A stretch of DNA of 64,000 nucleotides from Streptomyces sp. ALI-76-A (GTDB lineage Bacteria; Actinomycetota; Actinomycetes; Streptomycetales; Streptomycetaceae). Position numbers and translations under genes: made by a program. Positions within the stretch are counted from its first letter, which is position 1; each line of letters begins with the position of its first letter. The stretch is taken from the NCBI RefSeq assembly GCF_030287445.1, contig NZ_JASVWB010000002.1:6386001-6450000 (forward strand), written 5' to 3'. Below are positions 1 to 8,430 of the stretch, one piece after another. The notes below the pieces were generated by a model. It ran no database searches. It saw only the letters and a program-made list of their open reading frames with translations, and was not told the origin of the DNA.

Positions 1-1117
1 GGCCGAGTCCGCGGAGGACGACGACCCGATGCTGGTCGCCTTCGGCAAGGACGTCGAGGGCGGTTATGTCATGCACTCGCTGGCGAAGATGCCGCACATA
101 CTGGTCGCCGGCGCCACCGGGTCCGGCAAGTCGTCCTGCATCAACTGCCTGATCACGTCGATCATGATGCGGGCGACACCGGAGGACGTCCGGATGATCC
201 TGGTCGACCCCAAGCGCGTCGAGCTGACCGCCTACGAGGGCATCCCACACCTGATCACGCCGATCATCACCAACCCCAAGCGGGCCGCCGAGGCGCTCCA
301 GTGGGTCGTACGGGAGATGGACCTCCGGTACGACGACCTCGCCGCGTACGGCTACCGCCACATCGACGACTTCAACCGCGCGGTGCGCGAGGGCAAGGTC
401 AAGCCTCCCGAGGGCAGCGAGCGCGAGCTCCAGCCGTACCCCTACCTGCTGGTGATCGTCGACGAGCTCGCCGACCTGATGATGGTCGCCCCGCGCGACG
501 TCGAGGACTCCATCGTGCGCATCACGCAGCTCGCGCGCGCGGCCGGCATCCATCTGGTGCTCGCCACGCAGCGGCCGTCGGTGGACGTCGTCACCGGTCT
601 GATCAAGGCGAACGTGCCCTCGCGGCTGGCCTTCGCCACCTCCTCGCTCGCCGACTCACGGGTCATCCTCGACCAGCCCGGGGCCGAGAAACTGATCGGC
701 AAGGGTGACGGCCTGTTCCTGCCGATGGGGGCCAACAAGCCCACCCGTATGCAGGGCGCCTTCGTGACCGAGGAGGAGGTCGCGGTCGTCGTCCAGCACT
801 GCAAGGACCAGATGGCGCCGGTCTTCCGGGAAGACGTCACCGTGGGCACCAAGCAGAAGAAGGAGATCGACGAGGAGATCGGCGACGATCTCGACCTGCT
901 GTGCCAGGCGGCCGAGCTGGTGGTCTCCACGCAGTTCGGGTCCACGTCGATGCTTCAGCGCAAGCTGCGGGTCGGGTTCGCGAAGGCCGGCCGGCTCATG
1001 GACCTCATGGAGTCCCGGGGGATCGTCGGACCGAGCGAGGGCTCGAAGGCGCGTGACGTTCTTGTGAAGCCTGACGAGTTGGACGGCGTGCTCGCGGTGA
1101 TCCGCGGGGAGGCTTAG
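1..1117 (+). CDS. ftsK: DNA translocase FtsK/SpoIIIE, C-terminal part (5' end outside window)
   Basis: Membrane-anchored hexameric DNA pump that moves chromosomal DNA through closing septa during division or sporulation. Only the motor and the C-terminal DNA-reading domain are in the window; the frame is open to the left edge (first full codon at base 2). Walker A GATGSGKS is encoded near 110-133 and the Walker B-like [10 protein letters not shown] near 448-480. [21 protein letters not shown] and [14 protein letters not shown], both typical of the FtsK motor, follow. The last 75 codons, with [20 protein letters not shown], are the winged-helix gamma domain that reads polar sequences. The gene ends in TAG followed by about 230 nt before the next gene. 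Confidence 0.96.
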   Translation, partial: AESAEDDDPMLVAFGKDVEGGYVMHSLAKMPHILVAGATGSGKSSCINCLITSIMMRATPEDVRMILVDPKRVELTAYEGIPHLITPIITNPKRAAEALQWVVREMDLRYDDLAAYGYRHIDDFNRAVREGKVKPPEGSERELQPYPYLLVIVDELADLMMVAPRDVEDSIVRITQLARAAGIHLVLATQRPSVDVVTGLIKANVPSRLAFATSSLADSRVILDQPGAEKLIGKGDGLFLPMGANKPTRMQGAFVTEEEVAVVVQHCKDQMAPVFREDVTVGTKQKKEIDEEIGDDLDLLCQAAELVVSTQFGSTSMLQRKLRVGFAKAGRLMDLMESRGIVGPSEGSKARDVLVKPDELDGVLAVIRGEA

Positions 1118-1276
1118 AAAGAGCCCGAGCCGGGTGGTCGACCGTGACGCAGCCGTAAGGGATCATTGGGCAACCGTTTCCCATCCGCGTACGTCAAGTT
1201 GAGGGAAGCGACAAGCTGCTGCCCCACCATCGGCGTGTCCGGCCATACCGATGGCGTACAAAGTGCCACCGCCCGG

Positions 1277-1307
1277 TTGCCCCACCCTTTCGTACCCCCC
1301 CTAGACT
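1277..1307 (+). promoter_or_regulatory. Putative promoter for the RodZ-like gene
   Basis: TTGCCC (1277-1282) and TAGACT (1302-1307) separated by 19 nt, 43 nt before the GTG start at 1351. The -10 is good and the spacing long. Inferred by eye. Confidence 0.35.
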
Positions 1308-1350
1308 GAACCCCCAGCACAGGCGGCTAAAACGCTCGAAAGGCGCCCCC

Positions 1351-2187
1351 GTGTCCCTCGGCAACTCCCCTGAAGACGAGCGTCCGTTCGAAGACGACCG
1401 TGAGGAAGCCCGCCTCTCGATCGGCCATGCCCTCCGGCAGGCCCGTATCGCTGCCGGGCTGACCGTCGACGACGTCAGTTCCGCCACCCGGGTGCGCATC
1501 ACCATCGTGCACGCCATCGAGGCGGACGACTTCGGCCCGTGCGGCGGAGACGTATACGCCCGCGGGCACATCCGGACCCTGGCCAAGGCCGTCCGGCTCG
1601 ACCCCGCCCCGCTGCTCGCCCAGTTCGACGACGCCCACGGCGGCCGCCCCGCCCCGACGCCGGCCGCACCCCTGTTCGAGGCGGAACGCATCCGTCCGGA
1701 GCGGCGCGGGCCCAACTGGACCGCGGCCATGGTGGCCGCGATCGTCGCCGTCGTCGGGTTCGTCGCGTTCACCGCGTTCAAGGGCGACAGCGACTCGGGT
1801 TCGACGAAGCTCGCCGAGGGCTCCCAGCCCTCGGCCAGCACCACCGCATCGCCCACCCCGAAGAACGACAAGCCCGAGGACCCGAAGCCGGAACCCTCGG
1901 ACAGCGCCATCGCCGCCGCGCCGCTGGACAAGGTGACCGTCCAGGTCAGCGCCACCGACGGGAAGAGCTGGATCTCGGCCAAGGACCACAACGGCCGGCT
2001 CCTGTTCGACGGGTTCCTCGAGCAGGGCGAGTCCAGGACCTTCCAGGACAGCGAGAAGGTCAACCTCGTCCTCGGCGACGCGGGCGCGATCCAGCTGTAT
2101 GTGAACGGCAAGAAGATCGACGACGACTTCCAGCCCGGGGCCGTCGAGCGGCTCACGTACACCAAGGGCGACCCTCAGGTCGGTTAG
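1351..2187 (+). CDS. RodZ-like membrane protein with N-terminal HTH and C-terminal DUF4115
   Basis: A 278-residue protein with a RodZ-type layout. A cytoplasmic XRE-like helix-turn-helix spans about 20-85 ([21 protein letters not shown]). One membrane helix lies at about 123-143 ([16 protein letters not shown]). A Ser/Pro/Lys-rich linker and a C-terminal beta-rich DUF4115-like domain (about 190-275, with [15 protein letters not shown]) follow. In other bacteria RodZ links MreB to the wall machinery, but in this family the HTH often makes protein contacts rather than binding DNA, so a regulator role should not be assumed. The GTG start is preceded by GAAAGG. It sits between ftsK and rimO as in other Streptomyces (recalled). 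Confidence 0.85.
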   Translation: MSLGNSPEDERPFEDDREEARLSIGHALRQARIAAGLTVDDVSSATRVRITIVHAIEADDFGPCGGDVYARGHIRTLAKAVRLDPAPLLAQFDDAHGGRPAPTPAAPLFEAERIRPERRGPNWTAAMVAAIVAVVGFVAFTAFKGDSDSGSTKLAEGSQPSASTTASPTPKNDKPEDPKPEPSDSAIAAAPLDKVTVQVSATDGKSWISAKDHNGRLLFDGFLEQGESRTFQDSEKVNLVLGDAGAIQLYVNGKKIDDDFQPGAVERLTYTKGDPQVG

Positions 2188-2272
2188 GACCAGCCGTGCG
2201 TCGACGGGGCCGGCCGTGATCGGCCAACCCCGTCGACGTGGGGTGTCAGCGGGACGAAGTAGTCTTGAGCCC

Positions 2273-3769
2273 ATGCCTGAACGCCGTACCGTCGCACTCG
2301 TCACCCTTGGCTGCGCCCGTAACGAGGTGGACTCGGAGGAGCTCGCAGGCCGCTTGGAGGCGGACGGCTGGGCCCTCGTGGAGGACGCCGCGAACGCGGA
2401 CGTCGCGGTCGTCAACACGTGCGGCTTCGTCGAGGCCGCCAAGAAGGACTCCGTCGACGCCCTTCTGGAGGCCAACGACCTCAAGGGCCACGGCAGAACG
2501 CAGGCCGTCGTGGCGGTGGGCTGCATGGCCGAGCGGTACGGCAAGGATCTCGCCGAGGCGCTCCCCGAGGCCGACGGCGTGCTCGGCTTCGACGACTACG
2601 CCGATATCTCGGACCGCCTGCAGACCATCCTGAACGGCGGCATCCACGCCTCGCACACCCCGCGCGACCGGCGCAAGCTGCTCCCGATCAGCCCCGCCGA
2701 GCGGCAGGACTCGGCGGCGTCCGTCGCTCTGCCGGGGCACGGGCCGGGCGCTCCGGAGGCCGAGGTCGCTCCCGCGGACCTTCCGGAGGGGCTCGCTCCG
2801 GCCTCCGGCCCCCGCGCACCCCTGCGCCGCCGCCTGGGCGGCGCCCCGGTCGCCTCGGTGAAGCTGGCCTCCGGCTGCGACCGGCGCTGCACCTTCTGCG
2901 CCATTCCCTCCTTCCGCGGTTCGTTCATCTCGCGGCGCCCCTCGGACGTCCTGAACGAAACGCGGTGGCTGGCCGAGCAGGGCGTCAAGGAGATCATGCT
3001 GGTCTCCGAGAACAACACCTCGTACGGCAAGGACCTCGGCGACATCCGCCTGCTGGAGTCCCTGCTGCCGGAGCTCGCCGAGGTCGACGGCATCGAGCGG
3101 GTGCGCGTCAGCTACCTCCAGCCGGCCGAGATGCGGCCCGGGCTGATCGAGGTCCTGACGTCGACGCCGAAGGTGGCGCCCTACTTCGACCTGTCCTTCC
3201 AGCACTCCGCGCCCGGCGTGCTCCGCGCGATGCGGCGCTTCGGCGACACCGACCGCTTCCTGGAGCTGCTCGACACCATCCGGAGCAAGGCACCGCAGGC
3301 GGGAGTGCGCTCCAACTTCATCGTGGGCTTCCCCGGCGAGACCGAGGACGACCTGGCCGAGCTGGAGCGCTTCCTGGACGGCGCGAGGCTGGATGCCATC
3401 GGTGTCTTCGGGTACTCCGACGAGGAGGGCACGGAAGCGGCGACGTACGACAACAAGCTGCACGAGGACGTCGTCGCCGAGCGGCTCGCCCGGGTCTCCC
3501 GGCTGGCCGAGGAGCTCGTCTCGCAGCGGTCCGAGGAGCGCGTGGGCGAGACCGTGCACGTGCTCGTGGAGTCCGTGGACGACGAGGGCGTGCACGGCCG
3601 TGGCGAGCACCAGGCGCCCGAGACGGACGGCCAGGTGCTGCTCACGAGCGGCGAAGGACTGAGCGTCGGTCGTATGGTCGAGGCGAAGGTGGTGGGCACG
3701 GAAGGTGTCGACCTGGTCGCCGAGCCGCTGCAGGGCTCGCTCGCGTGTAGTGAGGAGGCGGGCAGATGA
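2273..3769 (+). CDS. rimO: Ribosomal protein uS12 methylthiotransferase RimO
   Basis: Radical-SAM enzyme that adds a methylthio group to the conserved aspartate of ribosomal protein S12. The 498-residue product has an N-terminal UPF0004 domain ([12 protein letters not shown] near 10-21). The radical-SAM cluster motif CDRRCTFC lies at about 202-209, followed by a TIM-barrel core ([15 protein letters not shown]) and a C-terminal TRAM-like domain. Residues 150-195 are a Pro/Ala-rich linker longer than in E. coli RimO. The start at 2273 is chosen because the family homology begins there. TAGTCT (2260-2265) lies 7 nt upstream, suggesting a leaderless transcript; GTGTCAGCG lies a further 8 nt up. 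The stop overlaps pgsA by 4 nt (ATGA). Confidence 0.95.
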   Translation: MPERRTVALVTLGCARNEVDSEELAGRLEADGWALVEDAANADVAVVNTCGFVEAAKKDSVDALLEANDLKGHGRTQAVVAVGCMAERYGKDLAEALPEADGVLGFDDYADISDRLQTILNGGIHASHTPRDRRKLLPISPAERQDSAASVALPGHGPGAPEAEVAPADLPEGLAPASGPRAPLRRRLGGAPVASVKLASGCDRRCTFCAIPSFRGSFISRRPSDVLNETRWLAEQGVKEIMLVSENNTSYGKDLGDIRLLESLLPELAEVDGIERVRVSYLQPAEMRPGLIEVLTSTPKVAPYFDLSFQHSAPGVLRAMRRFGDTDRFLELLDTIRSKAPQAGVRSNFIVGFPGETEDDLAELERFLDGARLDAIGVFGYSDEEGTEAATYDNKLHEDVVAERLARVSRLAEELVSQRSEERVGETVHVLVESVDDEGVHGRGEHQAPETDGQVLLTSGEGLSVGRMVEAKVVGTEGVDLVAEPLQGSLACSEEAGR

Positions 3770-4635
3770 CCGGAGTCCCGGCGTCCGCACCGGGTGGCCC
3801 CGCCGCCCAGGGCGCGGCCGCGGGTGCGGCGGCTCCGGGTGCGGCGTCCGCGTCCGGTGAAGCCCCCGACGCCGTCTCCGGTTTCTCCGGTGCCGCTGCC
3901 CCCGGTGTACCCGCAGCGCCCGCTGTGTCGTCCGGTGTGACCGGCGGTCCGGGTGCTCCCGGTGTCTCGGAGGCTTCCCGGGCCCCCGGTGCCGAGTCGG
4001 GTGCGAAGTCCGCGCGAGGCGGGAAACTGGCGGCGGCGGCCGTCAACGAGGCCAGCGTCTGGAACATCGCCAATCTGCTGACCATGCTCCGGCTGCTCCT
4101 CGTGCCCGGCTTCGTCGCGCTGATGCTGGCCGAGGGCGGGTACGACCCGGCGTGGCGCTCGCTCGCCTGGGCGGCCTTCGCCATCGCCATGATCACCGAC
4201 CTGTTCGACGGGCATCTGGCCCGCACGTACAACCTCGTCACCGACTTCGGGAAGATCGCCGACCCCATCGCCGACAAAGCGATCATGGGGGCGGCGCTGA
4301 TCTGTCTGTCGTCGCTCGGTGATCTGCCGTGGTGGGTGACGGGCGTCATCCTCGGCCGGGAACTCGGGATCACGCTGCTGCGTTTTCTCGTCATCCGGTA
4401 CGGCGTCATCCCGGCGAGCCGCGGGGGCAAGCTGAAGACACTCATCCAGGGCGTGGCGGTCGGGATGTACGTCCTGGCGCTGACGGGGTGGCTGGCCACC
4501 CTGAGGTTCTGGGTGATGGCCGCGGCGGTCGTGCTGACTGTGCTGACCGGGCTCGACTATGTGAGACAAGCCATTGTGCTGCGCCGGCAGGGAATCGCCG
4601 AGCGCAAGGCGGCGTTGGAGGAGACGGAAGCGTGA
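3766..4635 (+). CDS. pgsA: CDP-diacylglycerol-glycerol-3-phosphate 3-phosphatidyltransferase
   Basis: Integral membrane enzyme making phosphatidylglycerol phosphate from CDP-diacylglycerol and glycerol-3-phosphate. The full CDP-alcohol phosphatidyltransferase signature D-x2-DG-x2-AR-x8-G-x3-D-x3-D is visible at about 145-170 (DLFDGHLAR then GKIADPIAD). Several hydrophobic helices follow. The first 85 residues are an Ala/Pro/Gly-rich extension absent from most PgsA proteins, so a later start is possible. However, ATG 3766 forms an ATGA overlap with rimO, which favours it. The stop overlaps the GTG of cinA (GTGA), so rimO-pgsA-cinA look translationally coupled. Confidence 0.93.
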   Translation: MTGVPASAPGGPAAQGAAAGAAAPGAASASGEAPDAVSGFSGAAAPGVPAAPAVSSGVTGGPGAPGVSEASRAPGAESGAKSARGGKLAAAAVNEASVWNIANLLTMLRLLLVPGFVALMLAEGGYDPAWRSLAWAAFAIAMITDLFDGHLARTYNLVTDFGKIADPIADKAIMGAALICLSSLGDLPWWVTGVILGRELGITLLRFLVIRYGVIPASRGGKLKTLIQGVAVGMYVLALTGWLATLRFWVMAAAVVLTVLTGLDYVRQAIVLRRQGIAERKAALEETEA

Positions 4636-5177
4636 GTTCCCCGGCCACCGAAGTGGTACGACTACTCACGGTGAGGGGCGAGACGCTCGCTGTCGCCGAG
4701 TCGCTCACCGGAGGGCTGGTCGCGGCCGAGATCACGGCGGTCCCCGGAGCGTCCCGGGCCTTCCGTGGTTCGGTGACCGCCTATGCCACCGAGCTCAAGC
4801 ACCGGCTGCTGGGTGTCGACGCCACCCTGCTGGCGGCGAACGGGGCCGTGGACCCGCAGGTCGCGGCCCAGATGGCGGCCGGAGTGCGGAAAGCTCTCGG
4901 CGCCGACTGGGGCATCGCGACCACCGGAGTCGCCGGCCCCGAACCGCAGGACGGCCGGCCCGTCGGAACGGTCTTCGTGGCGGTCGACGGGCCGACGGCA
5001 CCGGATTCCGGGGTATCGGGTGGCGAGAAAGTGACCGCGCTGCGGTTGAACGGCGACCGTGCGGAAATTCGTATGGAGAGTGTACGGAGCGTACTCGCAC
5101 TGCTCCTGGAGGGGCTGGCGAGCGAACAGACCGGAAATGAGCGGGCACAGGATACGGAACGGAACGGGGGGTTTTGA
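4632..5177 (+). CDS. cinA: CinA C-terminal-type nicotinamide-nucleotide amidohydrolase
   Basis: A 181-residue single-domain CinA-family protein (the PncC or C-terminal half of full CinA). It is predicted to deamidate nicotinamide mononucleotide to nicotinate mononucleotide in pyridine-nucleotide salvage. Family motifs are AVAESLTGGLVAAEIT near the N-terminus, YATELKHRLLGV in the middle and GIATTGVAGPEPQDG near 95-110. The GTG start overlaps the pgsA stop by 4 nt. The last 35 residues (TALRLNG onwards) are less conserved. Its place before clgR is the same in mycobacteria (recalled), which supports the assignment of both. Confidence 0.92.
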   Translation: MSSPATEVVRLLTVRGETLAVAESLTGGLVAAEITAVPGASRAFRGSVTAYATELKHRLLGVDATLLAANGAVDPQVAAQMAAGVRKALGADWGIATTGVAGPEPQDGRPVGTVFVAVDGPTAPDSGVSGGEKVTALRLNGDRAEIRMESVRSVLALLLEGLASEQTGNERAQDTERNGGF

Positions 5178-5290
5178 TGTTTGCAGCCCTGAGTGAACAC
5201 GACATCGCTCCCCGCACGGCCGCGGCGCAAGGCGGTACGGTGGGGCGAGAAGGATGCGGCTACGCGGTCCGAGGAGGGAGCCACCGATGA
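5177..5290 (+). CDS. Possible 37-residue coupling ORF between cinA and clgR
   Basis: The ATG at 5177 shares bases with the cinA stop (TGATG) and has GGGGG just upstream. The frame stays open for 37 codons and its TGA (5288-5290) overlaps the clgR ATG as ATGA. The product ([20 protein letters not shown]...) matches nothing I recognise. Against a gene: only about two thirds of third positions are G/C, well below the neighbours. It could be a real small protein, a coupling device that carries ribosomes from cinA to clgR, or chance. Confidence 0.3.
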   Translation: MFAALSEHDIAPRTAAAQGGTVGREGCGYAVRGGSHR

Positions 5291-5667
5291 TTCTGCTCCG
5301 TCGCCTGCTGGGTGACGTGCTGCGTCGGCAGCGCCAGCGCCAGGGCCGTACTCTGCGCGAAGTCTCCTCGTCCGCCCGAGTCTCACTCGGCTATCTCTCC
5401 GAGGTGGAGCGGGGGCAGAAGGAGGCTTCCTCCGAGCTGCTCTCCGCCATCTGCGACGCGCTGGACGTACGGATGTCCGAGCTCATGCGGGAAGTGAGCG
5501 ACGAACTCGCCCTCGCCGAGCTGGCCCAGTCCGCTGCGGCCACCCCCAGCGAACCTGTCACCACGCAGGTCCGCCCGATGCTGGGTTCCGTCTCGGTGAC
5601 CGGTGTGCCACCGGAACGGGTGACCATCAAGGCGCCCGCCGAAGCGGTGGACGTGGTTGCCGCGTGA
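5287..5667 (+). CDS. clgR: ClgR-type HTH transcriptional activator of protease genes
   Basis: A 126-residue Xre-family regulator. The N-terminal HTH at about 20-75 ([34 protein letters not shown], given here as two joined helices and wing) is the ClgR/PopR type. ClgR activates clpP1P2, clpC and lon in actinobacteria (established). The protein ends in ...DVVAA; terminal Ala-Ala is the kind of tag through which ClpP removes ClgR/PopR in Streptomyces (recalled), so its level is probably set by its own targets. The start is fixed by GAGGAGGGAG 8 nt upstream. TACGGT at 5236-5241 could be a -10 for a separate promoter. A strong hairpin follows the stop. Confidence 0.87.
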   Translation: MILLRRLLGDVLRRQRQRQGRTLREVSSSARVSLGYLSEVERGQKEASSELLSAICDALDVRMSELMREVSDELALAELAQSAAATPSEPVTTQVRPMLGSVSVTGVPPERVTIKAPAEAVDVVAA

Positions 5668-5716
5668 TGTCACACGCGCGTGGTGCGTGAACTGACGACG
5701 CACTGAAGAAGTGTGC

Positions 5717-5736
5717 GAGGCCCCGGCCGGGGCCTC
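5717..5736 (+). terminator. Hairpin after clgR
   Basis: Perfect 20-base palindrome GAGGCCCCGGCCGGGGCCTC followed by TTCG, 50 nt after the clgR stop. It is a GC-rich hairpin without a U-tract, as usual in Streptomyces. Confidence 0.7.
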
Positions 5737-5899
5737 TTCGGACGACCTGGGAACAGGTGATCTGGAGAGGCGCAGGCCGGGGCTTTCGTGCATCGTGGAC
5801 CAGTGCGACCGCGTGGCCGCCTGCGACCGTGTGCCGTCGGTGCGCCCTCCCCGCGGGTGAGGACGGCGGTCTGGCGTCGGGCTGGAGGTGTGGTGGTAC

Positions 5900-6319
5900 A
5901 TGGCACGGCGGCCGACAGCGTGCTGGGGGGCTCGGGGGTGCCGGAGGGCCTGGGGTGGCTCCTGGCGCGTCTTGGGGGCGTGTCTGGGGCTTGGCGTGCT
6001 GTGGTGGTGGGCTGTGCTGCGGCTCGCGCTGTCGTCGGGCGCCGGGGTGCTGGAAGGGGCGGTCGCGGCCGGGGGGTGGGGGCTGAGTCTGCTGCCGGTG
6101 CACTGCGTGCCGAAGGCGCGGGCCGTCGGGGCGGTCGCCACGGGGAGGTGGGCGCTGGCCTGGCGCGGGGTGGGGGAGCGGGCGGAGGTGTGGGGCGGGG
6201 GTGGTGCGGAGGTGGCGGGTGGCGACGCCGCGGAAGCGGCGGGTGACGGCACTTCGGGTGCGATGGAAGAGGGGGGTGGTGTCGGGGGTGCGCCGGGTGG
6301 GCTTGGGGGCCGGAAGTGA
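5900..6319 (+). CDS. Hypothetical small membrane protein
   Basis: A 139-residue reading frame with strongly G/C third positions and a clear ribosome site GGAGGTG (5884-5890) 9 nt before the ATG at 5900. Residues 24-65 are hydrophobic (VLGACLGLGVLWWWAVLRLAL, then a second stretch) and can form one or two membrane helices. The C-terminal 50 residues are Gly/Ala/Glu-rich and likely disordered. I do not recognise a family. The composition is so G-rich that chance openness cannot be excluded. It lies alone between the clgR terminator and the reductase gene on the other strand. Confidence 0.5.
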   Translation: MARRPTACWGARGCRRAWGGSWRVLGACLGLGVLWWWAVLRLALSSGAGVLEGAVAAGGWGLSLLPVHCVPKARAVGAVATGRWALAWRGVGERAEVWGGGGAEVAGGDAAEAAGDGTSGAMEEGGGVGGAPGGLGGRK

Positions 6320-6350
6320 GGGGCTGGGTCTGGATGGAGACGCTCCGTGG

Positions 6351-6371
6351 GGCTTCCGCGGTAGCGGAGCC
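6351..6371 (-). terminator. Hairpin after the SDR gene
   Basis: Arms GGCTTCCGC and GCGGAGCC around a GGTA loop, ending 3 nt past the SDR stop codon. It can also serve the small ORF that ends at 6319 on the plus strand. Confidence 0.55.
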
Positions 6372-6373
6372 CG

Positions 6374-7138
6374 CTACCAGGGCATGGCCACCCCGCCGTT
6401 CGGGCGGAGGATCTGGCCCGTTGTGAACGCCGAGGCGTCGGAGGCCAGGTAGAGCACGGCGTGGGCGATGTCCTCCGGTTCGCCGACCCGGCCCAGAGGG
6501 GACATCCGGGCCATCAGCGCCTCGGTGCGCGCCTGCGCCTCGGTGTCATGGCGGTCGGTCATGGGGGTGCGGATCCAGCCGGGGGCGACCGCGTTGACGC
6601 GGATGCCGTGCCGGCCGACCTCGGTCGCCAGCGTCTTCGTCAACTGGACGACGGCCGCCTTGCTCGCGCCGTAGCAGAGCAGGCCTCGGCCTCCGGTGTC
6701 CACGGCGCCCGACGCCATGGTGACGATGCTGCCCCTGACATCCCGGGCGAGCATCAGACGGGCGGCTTCCTGGCAGGCGTACAGGACGCCCTTGAAGTTG
6801 ACGTTCAGCACCCGGTCGAGGTCCTCGTCCCGGGTCTCCAGCACCGGGCTGCTGTGCATGATCCCGGCGATGGCGGCCATCACGTCCAGGCTTCCGCAGG
6901 AGGAGACGGCCCGGCCGAGCTGGTCGCGGTCGGCGACGTCGACGTGGTGGGTGTGGGAGATGCCACCGGCGCCCTTGATGCTTCTCGCCGTCTCCTCCAG
7001 GCCGGAGGCGTCGAGGTCCGCGCAGTGCACGACGGCACCGGCCTGGGCCAGCAGGACGGCCGAGGCGCGGCCGATTCCGCCGGCGGCGCCGGTGACGAAG
7101 GCGGTGCGTCCGGTGAGGTCGTACGCGCTGACGGCCAT
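6374..7138 (-). CDS. Short-chain dehydrogenase/reductase (SDR)
   Basis: Classical SDR of about 254 residues. The Rossmann cofactor motif TGAAGGIGRAS is near the N-terminus. An NAG-like stretch is replaced by AAIAGIMHSS, and the active-site Tyr/Lys pair is in CYGASKAA with ASGAVDTGG upstream carrying the serine. The C-terminal AxxVLYLASDASAFTTGQIL stretch is typical. The substrate is unknown. ATG 7138 is chosen because the fold begins there; an in-frame TTG at 7174 is possible but would place the operator-like palindrome 7161-7173 in the coding region. Not in an obvious operon; nei ends just upstream on the same strand. Confidence 0.9.
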   Translation of the reverse strand: MAVSAYDLTGRTAFVTGAAGGIGRASAVLLAQAGAVVHCADLDASGLEETARSIKGAGGISHTHHVDVADRDQLGRAVSSCGSLDVMAAIAGIMHSSPVLETRDEDLDRVLNVNFKGVLYACQEAARLMLARDVRGSIVTMASGAVDTGGRGLLCYGASKAAVVQLTKTLATEVGRHGIRVNAVAPGWIRTPMTDRHDTEAQARTEALMARMSPLGRVGEPEDIAHAVLYLASDASAFTTGQILRPNGGVAMPW

Positions 7139-7160
7139 GAGGGGACCGTACGAGCATTTC

Positions 7161-7173
7161 TGACGGTCCGTCA
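7161..7173 (-). promoter_or_regulatory. Palindromic operator-like site before the SDR gene
   Basis: Perfect 6-1-6 palindrome TGACGGTCCGTCA, 23 nt upstream of the chosen SDR start. TetR-family regulators of SDR and fatty-acid genes often bind TGACNNNNGTCA-like palindromes, but no TetR gene is in the window. Inferred operator. Confidence 0.45.
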
Positions 7174-7187
7174 ATTGTTGGGAAGGG

Positions 7188-8036
7188 TCAGTCGTACGGG
7201 ACTGTGCGGGGCCGGGCCCGGATCGCTCGGCGGGTGCCCGGCGCCGGGGCGGGGCCCGGCTGGCAGGTCGGGCACCAGTACGTGGGGCGTTCGCGGGAGC
7301 CGTCGCCCTGGTCGGCCACGCGGATGGGCGTGTGGCAGCGGAGGCAGGGGCGGGGTGCGCGGCCGTACACGAACAGGTCCTGGCCGCGGCGGCCCGTCGT
7401 GGCGCGGATCGGGCGGTCCCGGTTGACCTCCAGGAGTTTCTTGGCGAGGACGGGCAGGTGCGCGGCGCGGTCGTCGGGGAGGGCGCCGACGGGCAGCCAC
7501 GGGGTGACGCCGAGGAGGAAGCAGAGTTCGCACTTGTAGACGTTGCCGATGCCGGCGAGGTTGCGCTGGTCGAGCAGGGCCTCGCCGAGGGGGCGGGCGG
7601 GGTCGGCGAGGAGGTTGGCCAGGGCCTGGTCCGGGTCCCAGTCGGGGCCCAGGAGGTCGGGGCCGAGGTGCCCCACGGCTCGGTGTTCGTCGGTGGTGCG
7701 CAGGAGTTCCAGCACGGGGAGGCGGTAGCCGACCGCCGTGCGGTCGACGGTGCCGAGGATGGCGCGGATCTGGTGCGCGGGGCCGCCGGTCCAGCGCTGG
7801 TCGGCGGCGTACACCTTCCAGGAGCCGTCCATCCGCAGGTGCGTATGGAGGGTCAGGCCGCCCTCGACGCGGGTGAGGAGGTGCTTGCCGCGCGGGGTGA
7901 CGTCCAGGACGGTGCGTCCGGTGAGGTCGGCGGTGGCGTACTTGGGCACCCGGAGGTCGCTGCGGGTCAGCACCTTGCCGGCGAGGGCGGTGTGCAACCG
8001 CCTCGCGGCCTGCCAGACCGTGTCACCTTCGGGCAT
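7188..8036 (-). CDS. nei2: Fpg/Nei-family DNA glycosylase/AP lyase (endonuclease VIII type)
   Basis: Base-excision repair enzyme removing oxidised bases and cutting the abasic strand. The 282-residue protein begins MPEGDTVW; the Pro and Glu after Met are the catalytic residues, and PEGD points to the Nei2 branch rather than PELP-type MutM. RTVLDVTPRGKHLL carries the conserved lysine. RNLAGIGNVYKCELCF is the helix-two-turn-helix. A C-terminal zinc finger has cysteines at 231, 234, 255 and 258 (CLRC...CPTC). The gene stands alone on the minus strand between the SDR gene and the duplication that precedes lhr. Confidence 0.93.
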   Translation of the reverse strand: MPEGDTVWQAARRLHTALAGKVLTRSDLRVPKYATADLTGRTVLDVTPRGKHLLTRVEGGLTLHTHLRMDGSWKVYAADQRWTGGPAHQIRAILGTVDRTAVGYRLPVLELLRTTDEHRAVGHLGPDLLGPDWDPDQALANLLADPARPLGEALLDQRNLAGIGNVYKCELCFLLGVTPWLPVGALPDDRAAHLPVLAKKLLEVNRDRPIRATTGRRGQDLFVYGRAPRPCLRCHTPIRVADQGDGSRERPTYWCPTCQPGPAPAPGTRRAIRARPRTVPYD

Positions 8037-8080
8037 GGGTCAAGGGTGGCACGAGGTGGAGTGGACGGGGGTGGTACGGG

Positions 8081-8401
8081 CTGGGGTGCCACGGGCGGGG
8101 GCGGGCTCGGGGGCACGGATCTTGGTGGCAGGGGGATGGGGTGGTACGGGCGGGCGGTGTGTCGTGGGGTGGCTCGAACGCGGTGGCAGGGGAGGCGTGA
8201 CCTGGACGGTGGGGGCGTGGGCTCGGGTGGGGTGGGTGAGTGCGGTCGGCTGGGGTGCCACGGGCGGGGGCCGAGTCGGGGGCACGGACCTTGGTGGCAG
8301 GGGGATGGGGTGGTACGGGCGGGCGGTGTGTCGTGGGGTGGCTCGAACGCGGTGGCAGGGGAGGCGTGACCTGGACGGTGGGGGCGTGGGCTCGGGTGGG
8401 G
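8081..8401. repeat. Two direct copies of a 152-bp unit between nei and lhr
   Basis: 8081-8232 and 8250-8401 align at an offset of 169 bp with 4 visible mismatches and are separated by 17 bp. The unit is G-rich on the plus strand and has no convincing gene in any frame. The 394-nt gap 8037-8430 holds little else. Confidence 0.9.
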
Positions 8402-8430
8402 GCGTAGGGCATGGGTGACGGCTTGCTGGT

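Noticed and set aside
8040..8412. Pro/His-rich minus-strand frames across the 152-bp duplication
   Set aside because: Composition follows the G-rich repeat; no start signals or conserved motif.
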